Source: Streptomyces fungicidicus
GTDB taxonomy: Bacteria; Actinomycetota; Actinomycetes; Streptomycetales; Streptomycetaceae
Reading direction: 5' to 3'
NCBI RefSeq assembly: GCF_003665435.1
Contig: NZ_CP023408.1
Span: forward strand, 744,001 to 808,000
DNA: 64,000 bases
Shown here: positions 17,673-26,284 of the stretch, piece by piece
Position numbering within the stretch: position 1 is the stretch's first letter
Layout: each line of letters begins with the position of its first letter
The notes under the pieces: model-generated
Told to the model about the DNA's origin: nothing
Database searches by the model: none
What the model saw: the letters and a program-made list of their open reading frames with translations, nothing else
Made by a program: the position numbers and the translations under genes

Positions 17673-17860
17673 ACGGCGCCCTCTCGACGTCATGGATGCC
17701 AAGCGGACGGAAGCCTTCCTTGGTTGGAAGTTAGTTTCAAGAGTTCGGCCGCCACTTGCCGAAAACTTTCACCAGTGGGCGGGCTCCGGCACGCCGCACG
17801 TCAGGTGGACGAACCCGACGAGGGTGCGGAGTGCTGCCCGGAGCCCGCCCGGTTCCACGG

Positions 17861-18043
17861 TCAGACCGCGGGCGCCGTCACACGCACAACCGTGTGGGGC
17901 TCCGCGTGGACGTATGCGTAACCCGCGCCGCACATATCACCCACCGCGCTCGGAGCCAGTGGCGCGGCTGTCGCCGGCGCCGCGGCGAGACCGAGCGCGA
18001 CCGCACCCAGGGCGACGCCACTCCATAACCGCCGAATACTCAT
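17861..18043 (-). CDS. Short secreted peptide, 60 residues
   Basis: MSIRRLWSGVALGAVALGL is a good signal peptide start, with a likely Ala-rich cleavage region ending near residue 27 (ATAAP). The mature part would be only about 33 residues, containing MCGAGYAYVHAEPHTVVRVT. The CGAGY segment recalls the start of mature spore-associated protein A, but that family is about 140 residues long and the rest is absent, so this may be a truncated relative or an unrelated small exported peptide. It lies 24 bp downstream of the GPLG-repeat protein and may share its transcript. Ribosome binding site weak. Confidence 0.45.
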   Translation of the reverse strand: MSIRRLWSGVALGAVALGLAAAPATAAPLAPSAVGDMCGAGYAYVHAEPHTVVRVTAPAV

Positions 18044-18067
18044 TCGTGCCCGGAATGGCGGCCGAAA

Positions 18068-19300
18068 TCATTCCCTCTCGCCAGGGCCCGCCTGGTGCGC
18101 CCCCGAGAATGCGACGGAACCGACCCAGTCCGTGGATCCCGTCACGACAACGTGATATCGCGCCGTCGTCCGCCCCGCGTCCCATGTCGAGTCCAGGGTG
18201 ACGCGCGCCGTCACATTCGAACCGGCGGGCACCTTGATCTGAAGCCAATTGACATACCTGCTCGCCCTCGACTCCGCCACCACCTCGTCGGCGCCGTCGA
18301 GGAGTTCCACCGTGTAGCGGTCGGTGATCTCCGGCGCCGGCTTCCAACTCGTGGGCAGGTGGAAGACGTTGCGGATCAGGACGTCCTCGGTGTCGACCGC
18401 GGCCCCGTTCGGGAGGACCCCCAGGGCCGGGTAGACGCCGCACGGGTGGAAGCCGTGGACGTTGAACATGCAGGAGAAGTCGGCGAAGCCCCGGTCCGGT
18501 ACCACCGTGACCGTGACGAACTGATCCTCGGCCGACGTCATGGCGTAGTCGTTCGGCAGGCCGGGCGTCGTGGCGTCGGTGGCCATGAACGAGGTGTCGA
18601 GGGCGACATCGGCGGCGCGGGCACGGCCGCCGGGATACATCTCGACGAGTTCGTACATGCGCCGCTGTCCACCGCCCCAGGGCGCCGCGCCCTCGACCCT
18701 GGTGACCGGCCTTCCCCGCTCGAAGTACCGGCCGTCGGCCGGATCGAGGAGTCCGCCCACGTACACACCGCCGGCCTGGAGCTGCCCGGAGACTCCGCTG
18801 ATCGCGGGCAGATCTTCGCAGTAGGCCTCCTGGCCGACCGGACCGGTGGGACCGAGCGGTCCGGACTCGTCCAGGACCGGCCGGGCGACGATGCCCCAGG
18901 TGTCGAGCAGCGACGCGAAGTACGGGTGGTGACGCAGGTGGTCGAGTTGCGTTTCCCAGTACGCGCTCGCCTCTCCGAGGGGCCCGTACCGGCCGAGCGG
19001 CCCCCAGGGACCGAGCGGCCCCAGGTGCCCCAGTGGTCCCACCGGGCGCAACAGCGCCTCTCCGGGCTCGCCGTCCGCGTACACGGCAGGGTCGACCGGC
19101 GGCTGAAGGGATGTCATCAGCGGCTCGGCACGGTCGTCCGCGTCGCCGTCCATGGTCAGCTGCCGCTCCACGGTGGTCGCGCCGGCCCACGTCCAGTCGG
19201 GCATGGCGGACGACCCGTCGACGACGCAGGGCCGCTCGGCCGGTGTTTCCGCGGACGCCGGCCGAGCCGCTCCGAACAGCATGCCGAGGCTGCTCAGCAC
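18068..19300 (-). CDS. Exported protein with collagen-like GPLG repeats, function unknown
   Basis: About 410 residues, not recognised as a known family. The N-terminus (LSSLGMLFGAARPASA) looks like the hydrophobic part of a signal peptide; the only in-frame start is GTG 19300, since the next upstream in-frame codon of note is the stop of the lectin gene. Residues about 88-109 consist of G-P-L-G units (GPLGHLGPLGPWGPLG...), with a second set at 147-156 (GPLGPTGPVG), giving a collagen- or elastin-like look. The C-terminal half is a beta-rich segment with VTARVTLDSTWDAGRTTARY and a final WVGSVAFSG that might be a carbohydrate- or surface-binding domain. It follows the ricin-lectin gene by 42 bp, suggesting a co-expressed pair of extracellular proteins. 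Confidence 0.75.
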   Translation of the reverse strand: MLSSLGMLFGAARPASAETPAERPCVVDGSSAMPDWTWAGATTVERQLTMDGDADDRAEPLMTSLQPPVDPAVYADGEPGEALLRPVGPLGHLGPLGPWGPLGRYGPLGEASAYWETQLDHLRHHPYFASLLDTWGIVARPVLDESGPLGPTGPVGQEAYCEDLPAISGVSGQLQAGGVYVGGLLDPADGRYFERGRPVTRVEGAAPWGGGQRRMYELVEMYPGGRARAADVALDTSFMATDATTPGLPNDYAMTSAEDQFVTVTVVPDRGFADFSCMFNVHGFHPCGVYPALGVLPNGAAVDTEDVLIRNVFHLPTSWKPAPEITDRYTVELLDGADEVVAESRASRYVNWLQIKVPAGSNVTARVTLDSTWDAGRTTARYHVVVTGSTDWVGSVAFSGAHQAGPGERE

Positions 19301-19342
19301 GACAAGCGCCCGCCGATGCCGGTCGGGGGAGTGGTGCGTCTG

Positions 19343-19837
19343 TCAGCCCGCGTAGTCCCAGTGCTGCTCGTCCGAGCCCAGGCAGTTGTAGATGATCACC
19401 TTGGTGCCGTTCGCGGTGCCGCCGCCGCCCGCCGTCGACATGCACTTGCCGGCCTTCGTGTTGTACCACTGGTGGGCGCCCGAGTAGTCCCACCTCTGCT
19501 CGGCGGCGCCGTTGCACGTCCACAGGATCACTTCGGTTCCGTTCGCGGTACCGCCGCCACTCGCGAGAGAAAGGCATTTTCCGCTCTTGAGGTTCCGGAT
19601 CTCGCCCGAAGGGGTGGCGTGGAACCAATACTGCTCGTACCCGCCGTTGCAGCTCCAGATGATGGCGTTGGTCCCGTTGGCCGTGCCGCCGCCGCCCTCC
19701 AGTGAAAGGCACCGTCCGCTCTTGTAGTTCACCAGGCTCGAGTAGACATCCACCGCGTTCGCGGAGGGCGACCCCACCGCCAGGGTCGCGACCGCCAGGG
19801 CACCCGTCGCGAACGCGGCCCAAGACTTCTTGTGCAT
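19343..19837 (-). CDS. Secreted ricin-B-type beta-trefoil lectin
   Basis: 164 residues. MHKKSWAAFATGALAVATL is a clear signal peptide ending near ANA (about residue 28). The mature protein is a single beta-trefoil made of three repeats of about 45 residues, each with (S/G)GKC(L/M)S...GGGGTANGT...I(I/L)(W/Y)(S/T/N)C...EQ.W, the ricin-B QxW lineage (EQYW, EQRW, EQHW). It has no catalytic domain, so it is a free carbohydrate-binding protein. ATG 19837 has a GGAAGG ribosome binding site; an upstream in-frame extension has no signal-peptide logic. Together with the GPLG-repeat protein downstream it looks like an extracellular adhesion or matrix pair. Confidence 0.87.
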   Translation of the reverse strand: MHKKSWAAFATGALAVATLAVGSPSANAVDVYSSLVNYKSGRCLSLEGGGGTANGTNAIIWSCNGGYEQYWFHATPSGEIRNLKSGKCLSLASGGGTANGTEVILWTCNGAAEQRWDYSGAHQWYNTKAGKCMSTAGGGGTANGTKVIIYNCLGSDEQHWDYAG

Positions 19838-20083
19838 GGGAGAGAACCTTCCGTCCTGCGAGTCGTACCAACGTGGCGATCTTGACTCACCGAACAGATT
19901 CCTGACCATGACCCTTCTGGTCATTCACCATCGAAGTACGGATGAAAACCAGGTGAACCCGAGATTGCCGGAATTCCCCCACGGGACGGTCGCTTGATTT
20001 GTTCGCCCCGAGTTGGGTGAAAGATTCAGCCGACGGCGCTCGCATCGGCGCAGCGGGAACAGTGGCAGGAAATACTCATCCGC

Positions 20084-21601
20084 TCAGCACTGCCGGGCGT
20101 GCACGGGGCTGTTCGCGACCTCTTCGGGACACTTCTTGTGCGGCTCGCGCGTCCGACGGTCGCGCCGCCAGTCGTACGCGGCCAGGGCGAGCGACGTCAG
20201 CATCATGACGAGGGCGACGCTCAGCGCGATCACCACGGCACTCTGATAGTCGTCGTTCTGGTCGAGCACCAGATAGAAGAGGCCCGGCAGCGCCGCAGTA
20301 CCCACCGCGGCGCCGAGCCGCTGCCCGGTCTGCAGGGCCCCGCCGGCCGCGCCCGCCATCCGGACGGGTACGTCCCGGAGGGTCATGGTGATGTTGGGGG
20401 AGACCACGAAGCCTCCGCCGACGCCGCCGATGAACAACACCGGGGCGGCGATCCAGGGAGCGGTGTCCGGCGGCGCGAAGCGCAGCAGCAGAGCGGTCCC
20501 GCCCAGACCGGCGATCACCCCCGCGAGCCCGCACACGGTGAGCAGACGGCCCAGCCGGTCCACCAGCCGGCCCGCCACGACGGCCGCGCCCGCCGAGCCC
20601 AGGGCGAACGGGGTGACGGCGAGGCCGGAACGCAGGGGCGAGAAGTGGAGGCCGTGCTGGTAGTAGAGGGCGAAGACGAGCCAGACGCCGCTGAAACCGA
20701 TGAAGTAGAGCGTGCCGACGCCGGCGCCGACGGCGTAGCCGCGCACCGTGGTGAACAGCCGCGGATCCAGCAGCGGCCTGGCCCCACGGGCGACGAGACG
20801 CCGCTGCCGGCGGACGAAGACGGTGAGGACCGCGAGGCCGACGAAGAACATCCACCACAGGCGGGCCAGTCCGCCGGCCTCCGCCTGGACCAGCGGATAC
20901 ATGAGTGCGAAGACGCCGAGCCCGAGGAGCAGCACGCCGAGCACGTCCACCTGCCCCTTCGCCGAACGTCGTGTGCGGGGCAGCAGGCGGTGAGCGAGCA
21001 GGACGGCGAGGATCCCGATGGGAATGTTGACGTAGAAGATCCAGCGCCAGCCGTTCTGGGTCTCGGCCAGCGCGAGGATCGTGCCGCCGACGAGAGGGCC
21101 GGAGGCCGAGGAGATGCCGACCGTCGCACCGAAGTAGCCGAAGGCGCGCCCGCGTTCGGCGCCGCGGAACAACTGCTGGATGAACGCGGAGTTCTGGGGT
21201 GCCATGAAGCCCGCAGCCAGCCCCTGGGCGAGGCGGGCCACCACTAGCAGGGTGATGTTCGGGGCGGCACCGCAGGCGGCGCTGAAGAGCACGAAGCCGC
21301 AGAGGGCGAGCAGGAAGATGCGACGGCGGTCCAGGGCGTCGCCGAGCCGGCCCGCGGTGACCAGGGCGAGGGCGAAGGTGAGGGCGTAGCCGGAGACCAC
21401 CCACTGGACCTGTGCGGCGGAGGCGTGCAGGTCGTTCTGGACGGTGGGCAGCGCGACCGCCACGATCGTGACGTCCAGCAGACTCATGAAGCCGGCCACC
21501 AGGGTGACCCACAGGGCCCGCCACCGGTGCGGGTCCGGCTCGTACTCGTCCTCCCGGGCACCGGGGTCCCGGTCGCCCGCTCCTGACACCGACGCTGTCA
21601 C
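20084..21601 (-). CDS. MFS drug exporter, DHA2 family (14 TM)
   Basis: 505 residues and about fourteen hydrophobic segments. The first helix, TLVAGFMSLLDVTIVAVALPTVQNDL, carries the LDxTIVxVALP motif of EmrB/QacA-type drug:H+ antiporters. Loop 2-3 is GRLGDALDRRRIFL, and motif C-like ASGPLVGGTI is in helix 5. The GTG start at 21601 has GAGAGG upstream. The C-terminus is basic and His-rich. Substrate unknown. It is divergent from the GAF-phosphatase gene across 214 bp. No tetR or marR gene adjoins it, so regulation is not evident. Confidence 0.88.
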   Translation of the reverse strand: MTASVSGAGDRDPGAREDEYEPDPHRWRALWVTLVAGFMSLLDVTIVAVALPTVQNDLHASAAQVQWVVSGYALTFALALVTAGRLGDALDRRRIFLLALCGFVLFSAACGAAPNITLLVVARLAQGLAAGFMAPQNSAFIQQLFRGAERGRAFGYFGATVGISSASGPLVGGTILALAETQNGWRWIFYVNIPIGILAVLLAHRLLPRTRRSAKGQVDVLGVLLLGLGVFALMYPLVQAEAGGLARLWWMFFVGLAVLTVFVRRQRRLVARGARPLLDPRLFTTVRGYAVGAGVGTLYFIGFSGVWLVFALYYQHGLHFSPLRSGLAVTPFALGSAGAAVVAGRLVDRLGRLLTVCGLAGVIAGLGGTALLLRFAPPDTAPWIAAPVLFIGGVGGGFVVSPNITMTLRDVPVRMAGAAGGALQTGQRLGAAVGTAALPGLFYLVLDQNDDYQSAVVIALSVALVMMLTSLALAAYDWRRDRRTREPHKKCPEEVANSPVHARQC

Positions 21602-21815
21602 ATGTGGTCCTCTCGCAGGGCCCGACCCGGGCGAACAGGTTCCCCGGTGGCGGCGCGTGCACACCCGGCCGCCTCCCATTGGGCCATGTGCCGCACCACG
21701 GCGTTCGCCTGTGTGCCTCACCGCCGGCCCGAGGCCCCGACCAGGAAGGACGGGCGTTTCGGGTGAGATCGCGGGATCTCGGGGAAAACGCTGCGGCAGC
21801 CGACGGGAGGTTGCT

Positions 21816-23006
21816 GTGAAGGGTGGAGATGTGGAACTGGGCGAGTTGCTGGCCGCCGCGGAGGGGGCACCGCCCGGTGAGTCGGTCGACGTCGTGTCAC
21901 GCGATCTGCGCAAGCGGCTCGGTGCGGAGGGGGTGTCCTTCCTGTTCGTCGACCTCGTCGGCCAGCGCCTGGTACGGCTCACCGCGACAGGAGGGGAAGC
22001 CGCCGACCTCGACGATCCGATCGCCCTTCAGAACAGCGTCTACGACCGCGTGCTGCAGAGCCAGCGCCAGCACGTGGAAGCCGACGGCCAGGGCGGACGG
22101 CGCGTCATCACACCGGTCTCCAACCGGGGCGACTGCATCGGCCTGCTGGAGCTGACCCTGCAGTCCGCCGACGACACCGTGCTCCGGCAGGTCCGCGACG
22201 CGGCCCACGCGCTGGCCTACATCATCGTCACGGACCGGCGTTTCACCGACCTCTACCATCTGGGCCGGCGCACCACCGAGACCAGCCTGGCCGCGGAGAT
22301 CCAGCACCAGCTGCTTCCCTCGGCGCCGTGCTGCGAGGCCGCCCAGTTCACCCTCGCGGGCGGGCTGATCCCGGCCGACGACATCGGCGGCGACACCTAC
22401 GACTACACCCTCGACCGCGACACCCTGCACCTGTCCGTCACCGACGCCATGGGCCACGACACCAACTCGGCACTGCTGGCCACCCTGCTGGTCGGCGCAC
22501 TGCGACGCGCACGCCGCAGCGGCTGTGACGCCCTGGCACAGGCCAACCACGCCCACCAGGCCCTGCTGAGCCACAGCCGGGGTCTGGCCACCGGGCAACT
22601 GCTGTGCGTGGACCTCGAAACCGGGCTCTGCGAACTGGTCAACGCAGGCCATCCCCGGCCGATGCGGTTGCGCGACGGCACCGTCGAAGAGGTCGAACTG
22701 GCGGTCAACCTGCCCTTCGGCGTGGTGGCACCGAGCCCCTACCGACTCCAGGAACTCCAACTGAGACCCGGGGACCGCCTGATCCTGCTCACCGACGGCA
22801 TGCAGGACCGCGGCGCCGCCGCCGTCGACCTGCGGGCGCTCGTCCACGACACCGGCACGCTGCATCCGAGAGAAGCCGTCCGAAGCCTGACCGCCGCGGT
22901 GCTCGACGCCTGCCACGGCAACCTCAAGGACGACGCCACGGTCCTGATACTGGACTGGTACGGCCGGCGCGGCAGCTCTCCCGAAACCGGGCCGGCGCCG
23001 CGGTGA
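21816..23006 (+). CDS. GAF-domain PP2C (SpoIIE-type) protein phosphatase
   Basis: 396 residues. The N-terminal about 150 residues are GAF-like (RLGAEGVSFLFVDLVGQRLVRL ... GGRRVITPVSNRGDCIGLLELT). The C-terminal about 230 residues form a SpoIIE/RsbU phosphatase. Metal-binding acidic residues are seen in GGDTYDYTLD, in DAMGHDTNSALLA and in LLTDGMQDRG ... LKDDATVLIL. Such proteins dephosphorylate anti-anti-sigma factors in response to a signal sensed by the GAF domain, and actinomycetes carry dozens. The start is GTG 21816 with GGGAGG five bases upstream. No anti-sigma factor is adjacent. The end of the gene overlaps one arm of a terminator hairpin. Confidence 0.87.
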   Translation: MKGGDVELGELLAAAEGAPPGESVDVVSRDLRKRLGAEGVSFLFVDLVGQRLVRLTATGGEAADLDDPIALQNSVYDRVLQSQRQHVEADGQGGRRVITPVSNRGDCIGLLELTLQSADDTVLRQVRDAAHALAYIIVTDRRFTDLYHLGRRTTETSLAAEIQHQLLPSAPCCEAAQFTLAGGLIPADDIGGDTYDYTLDRDTLHLSVTDAMGHDTNSALLATLLVGALRRARRSGCDALAQANHAHQALLSHSRGLATGQLLCVDLETGLCELVNAGHPRPMRLRDGTVEEVELAVNLPFGVVAPSPYRLQELQLRPGDRLILLTDGMQDRGAAAVDLRALVHDTGTLHPREAVRSLTAAVLDACHGNLKDDATVLILDWYGRRGSSPETGPAPR

Positions 23007-23053
23007 CGAACCCACCGCGGTGGGCCGTCACCAGGGCGCCGGCCCGGTTTCGG
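22981..23053. terminator. Long terminator-like hairpin between convergent genes
   Basis: A perfect 19-bp stem joins 22981-22999 (CCGAAACCGGGCCGGCGCC) and 23035-23053, with a 35-nt loop that can fold further. The left arm lies in the last codons of the phosphatase gene; the hairpin ends 12 bp before the stop of the convergent DUF5133 gene. It can serve both transcripts. Confidence 0.75.
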
Positions 23054-23064
23054 AAGAGCGTGCG

Positions 23065-23310
23065 TCACGCGGCGAGTGTCTCGTCCTCCTGGGAGAGGTT
23101 CACACGGCCGGCGCCGTACTGCTCGAGCAGCGCGTCGGCCGTGCGCAGAGCCTGCTCGACGGTGCGGGCTCCGGTCATCACGCACAGCGTGTAGGACGAG
23201 TCCTCGAGATCCCGCCTGGTACGGCCCGTGGGGCGCACGTCGTGCTCGATGCGCGCCTGGGCGAAACGGGCCAGTACAGCGCGCAGTTCCTTCTCCGCCG
23301 GAAGGATCAT
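23065..23310 (-). CDS. DUF5133-family small protein
   Basis: 81 residues. The pattern RRDLEDSSYTLCVMTGARTVEQALRTADALL (shown here in parts: SSYTLCVMTGARTVEQAL) matches the Streptomyces-specific DUF5133 family, whose core is YTLCVxTGTR followed by an Ala/Arg-rich helix. These are small cytoplasmic proteins often encoded near regulatory or phosphatase genes; their role is unknown. ATG 23310 is used because the conserved N-terminal MxxPxxxxLRxxLxxF begins there (MILPAEKELRAVLARF). It is convergent with the SpoIIE-type phosphatase. Confidence 0.75.
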   Translation of the reverse strand: MILPAEKELRAVLARFAQARIEHDVRPTGRTRRDLEDSSYTLCVMTGARTVEQALRTADALLEQYGAGRVNLSQEDETLAA

Positions 23311-23592
23311 GGTGATACCTCTCCCCTCAAGGCCATCTCGCGGGCCGGTCGACCGCACCGCGACACAGTGGCTTCACTCACGGCGTCCGGCCCCACCGGG
23401 CAGCGCCGAGCAGATCTTCAGGTGCCCCGGATCAACAGCCCTATGCCCTCGTGCCGGCCGTGCCGCAGAAACCCGTCGTACGGGCCGAGCGGCTGCGAGG
23501 CGCGGGACCACTCGGTAAATTGGGAGACGGGCACGGTGTCGGACTTCCACCGGATGCGGGCGCGTCGGCCGTTCCGACAAGGAGCCGAAATC

Positions 23593-25725
23593 ATGGCCAA
23601 GTCCGTCCGTCTCGGCATCATCCGGGTCCGGCACGACACCACCGTGCCCGTCATCCCCGACCCCGCCTGCATCACCACGCTCATGACCGGCGACCACGCC
23701 CTGCTGCGGTTCTGGGAGGACACCAGCCTCGGTCACCTCGACTTCGTCGACTCGTCGATGTTCCCGTGGGTCGACATGACGCTCGGGGCCGACACCTCCC
23801 GGGCCGCCCAGGCCCGCGCCGCCGTCGACGCGCTGCGTGCCCGGTTCCCCGACCCCCCGGAGTGGCCCGGCCTCAACGGTCTGATCGTCATCACCCACCC
23901 GGGACAGCGGGCCGTCCCGAATCCCCAGGCGGGGCAGCCCGGCCAGCCCGCCACGATCACCCAGGGCTTCGACGGCGGCGCGACCTCGGTCGACGGGCTG
24001 CCGGTCGCCGTGCTGCCGGTGATGTCCAGCGACCTCACCTTCATGTGCCACGAGGTCGGCCATGTCCTCGGCCTGGACCACACCTTCGGGCTCGACAACA
24101 ACGGCACCGACTGGGATCCGGCCGACGCCACCGTCGTCGTCGGCCAGGAGTACGGTTCCCCCTACGACCTCATGTCGTCGGCCACCTTCGCCGGCCGCTT
24201 CCTCGGCCCGGGGCCGTTCTACTCCGGCCTGCCCACCTTCACCGGACCGCCGGTCGCCGGCTGGCCCAACCCCGGGGCGTTCGCCATGGGGCCCCACCTC
24301 TCGCGCGCCAACCTGCACCTGTTCATGCCGGACGCGCTGACCGGCCGGGTGATCGAGGCGCCCTTCCCCCAGCCCGGCGCACCGTTCACCGCGCGCATCG
24401 TGCCGGCGTCCGCGCCGAACGGCAGGTGCCTGCTCGTGCTGCGTCCTCCCGGCGAACCGGCCGACGGGGTGGGCCGGGTCTACGTCGAGTACCGCGTCCC
24501 GGAGGGCTGGGACGCCGGCATGGACCCCCTGGGGCCGAGCCTCTCGCGGGAGGGAGTGGTCGTCCACTCGGTCGTCGGCATCGCAGGCAAGGGGCCGCGC
24601 GCCTGGTACCGGGGATCGGTGCCCACGGCGTCGCCGGACACCGATGTCGCCGTCGCGACGACACCGCTCGTCGTGCGCACCGTGGCCGTCGATCCCGGGC
24701 GGCAGTGGGTGGACCTGTCGGTCACGGCGGGCGCGGCGAAGGCGGTCGAGATCGTCCGGGGACTCCAGACCGACGACGTGGTCGGACCCGTCGGCGAGGT
24801 CCGGGAGACCACGACGCCGTGCGGCGACACCGTGCGCCGGGGCACCTTCGCCACCTCGACGACCGCCCGCCTCGGTCTGCGCGCCTCCGGCTTCGGCGGC
24901 AGCGGTGAGCCCGTCGACCCGCAGCCCACGATCGCCTGGACCGTCGGCGGCGTGCCGCTCGCCGCGCCGAGCGGCAACGTCGGCATCTCCGTGGACGGCA
25001 ACGCGTTCACGCTCGACTACTCGATCGAGCCGGTCATGTCCGAGCTCACGCTCACCTCCCGGGGCGGGGAGCGCTACGAGGCGCCCGCGGTGGTCACGGT
25101 CGGCGGGGACGGGACGACGGCTTCCGCCACCGCCGTGTTCACCGCCCAGGGGTGGGCCGAGGGAATCCACCCCGAGGACGTCGAGAGGTTCGGTGACTGC
25201 CTGCGCCGGATCACGGAGCGGTACTGGCGTGTGCCCGCGCCGTTCCGCAGGCCGTCGCCCGAGCCGTGGAGCGATCCGGCGACGCGCCGGCTGGCGGAAC
25301 AGGCCTGGCTGAGGCAGGCGTTCAAGCTGATCGCCCAGCCGCCGGACCTCGACGCCACCGGCCGCGGCGAGCTGAGCCGGCTCCTCCAGGTGCAGGCATC
25401 GCCCACCGCGTTCATCGACGCGCTGAAGGAAGGGGCCGTCGACCACAGCGTGTCGGAGGCGGACCTCACCGACTGGCTCCGCAACCCCGAGTTCACCCCC
25501 TATCCGGCCCTCGCCCAGTCGCTGCTGCTGAGGCTGGACAGCACACGGCTGAAGCGTCCGGTGTTCCTGGACGTCATCGCGTTCAACTACGAGAACTCGC
25601 CGGGTGAGCCGTCGCCGCGTCTGCTGGAGGACGTGGACACGGGCGTCCTGGAGGCGGCCGTGGTCGAGGGATGGAACGTCCGGTACGGCGAAACGGCGTC
25701 CGAGTTCGGTGACTTGCTGACGTGA
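23593..25725 (+). CDS. Large metzincin-like zinc metalloprotease with C-terminal extension
   Basis: 710 residues. HEVGHVLGLDH at residues 153-163 is a complete HExxHxxGxxH zinc motif, and SPYDLMSS about 35 residues later supplies the methionine turn, so the N-terminal about 300 residues form a metzincin-type protease. A jelly-roll-like middle (about 300-520) contains two domains with TTARLGLRASGFGGSG and VDGNAFTLDYSIEP. The C-terminal about 170 residues are helical and Trp/Leu-rich with no recognised motif. No signal peptide or anchor is visible (MAKSVRLGIIRVRHDTTVPV), which is unusual for this class and suggests cytoplasmic action, non-classical export or a contractile-system cargo. ATG 23593 follows AAGGAG by eight bases. 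It stands alone. Confidence 0.8.
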   Translation: MAKSVRLGIIRVRHDTTVPVIPDPACITTLMTGDHALLRFWEDTSLGHLDFVDSSMFPWVDMTLGADTSRAAQARAAVDALRARFPDPPEWPGLNGLIVITHPGQRAVPNPQAGQPGQPATITQGFDGGATSVDGLPVAVLPVMSSDLTFMCHEVGHVLGLDHTFGLDNNGTDWDPADATVVVGQEYGSPYDLMSSATFAGRFLGPGPFYSGLPTFTGPPVAGWPNPGAFAMGPHLSRANLHLFMPDALTGRVIEAPFPQPGAPFTARIVPASAPNGRCLLVLRPPGEPADGVGRVYVEYRVPEGWDAGMDPLGPSLSREGVVVHSVVGIAGKGPRAWYRGSVPTASPDTDVAVATTPLVVRTVAVDPGRQWVDLSVTAGAAKAVEIVRGLQTDDVVGPVGEVRETTTPCGDTVRRGTFATSTTARLGLRASGFGGSGEPVDPQPTIAWTVGGVPLAAPSGNVGISVDGNAFTLDYSIEPVMSELTLTSRGGERYEAPAVVTVGGDGTTASATAVFTAQGWAEGIHPEDVERFGDCLRRITERYWRVPAPFRRPSPEPWSDPATRRLAEQAWLRQAFKLIAQPPDLDATGRGELSRLLQVQASPTAFIDALKEGAVDHSVSEADLTDWLRNPEFTPYPALAQSLLLRLDSTRLKRPVFLDVIAFNYENSPGEPSPRLLEDVDTGVLEAAVVEGWNVRYGETASEFGDLLT

Positions 25726-25747
25726 GGGTGCCGGGCGCGCCGGGGGG

Positions 25748-26227
25748 CTAGGCGATCGGGAACTCCAGCTCGGGACGATCCCACGCCACCGCGGGCGGGT
25801 TCGCGGAGACGGTGCCGGTGAGCAGCGCGCCCACACTGCGGTAGAAGCCCTCGGCCGGAGGATGCGACACGACGCGGACACGGTCCAGCCCCGCAGCACG
25901 CGCCTGGGACCTCATGTGCTCGACGAGCAGCCGCCCGATGCCGCGGCCCTGCGACCCGTCGGCGACGAAGAGCAGGTCCAGCTCCGGCGGCGCCAGGACC
26001 AGGGAGTAGAAGCCGAGCACCCGGCCCGCGGGATCACCGGTGTCGACGGCCACGAAGACCCGGTGGGACTCGATGTAGTCGGGACCGACCCGGTAGCCCG
26101 CGACCATCGCCGCGTACGGTCCCCCGTAGGCGCGTGAGCCGCGCACCAGCCGCGTGAGCCGCTTGGCGTCCCCCGCGACGGCCCGTCGTACGGCGGTCGC
26201 TCGGGGCGTGGGCGTCATCCTCGGCAT
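25748..26227 (-). CDS. GNAT-family N-acetyltransferase
   Basis: About 159 residues. The acetyl-CoA loop GSQGRGIGRLLVEHM (about residues 92-106; Q/R-x-x-G-x-G/A) and the late VVSHPPAEGFYRSVGALLTG, equivalent to the FYxxxG end motif, identify the family. LDLLFVADGSQGRGIG is typical of single-domain GNATs acting on small amines or protein termini. ATGs at 26227 and 26218 are both possible starts; the fold begins at AVRRAVAGDAKRL. It is convergent with the metalloprotease and lies downstream of the PAS-phosphatase gene on the same strand (57-bp gap). Confidence 0.84.
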   Translation of the reverse strand: MPRMTPTPRATAVRRAVAGDAKRLTRLVRGSRAYGGPYAAMVAGYRVGPDYIESHRVFVAVDTGDPAGRVLGFYSLVLAPPELDLLFVADGSQGRGIGRLLVEHMRSQARAAGLDRVRVVSHPPAEGFYRSVGALLTGTVSANPPAVAWDRPELEFPIA

Positions 26228-26284
26228 CGTGCAGAGGGTACTACGCCCCATGGCCGCCCCGGGTGCTCGCCCCCCGCGCGGCAG

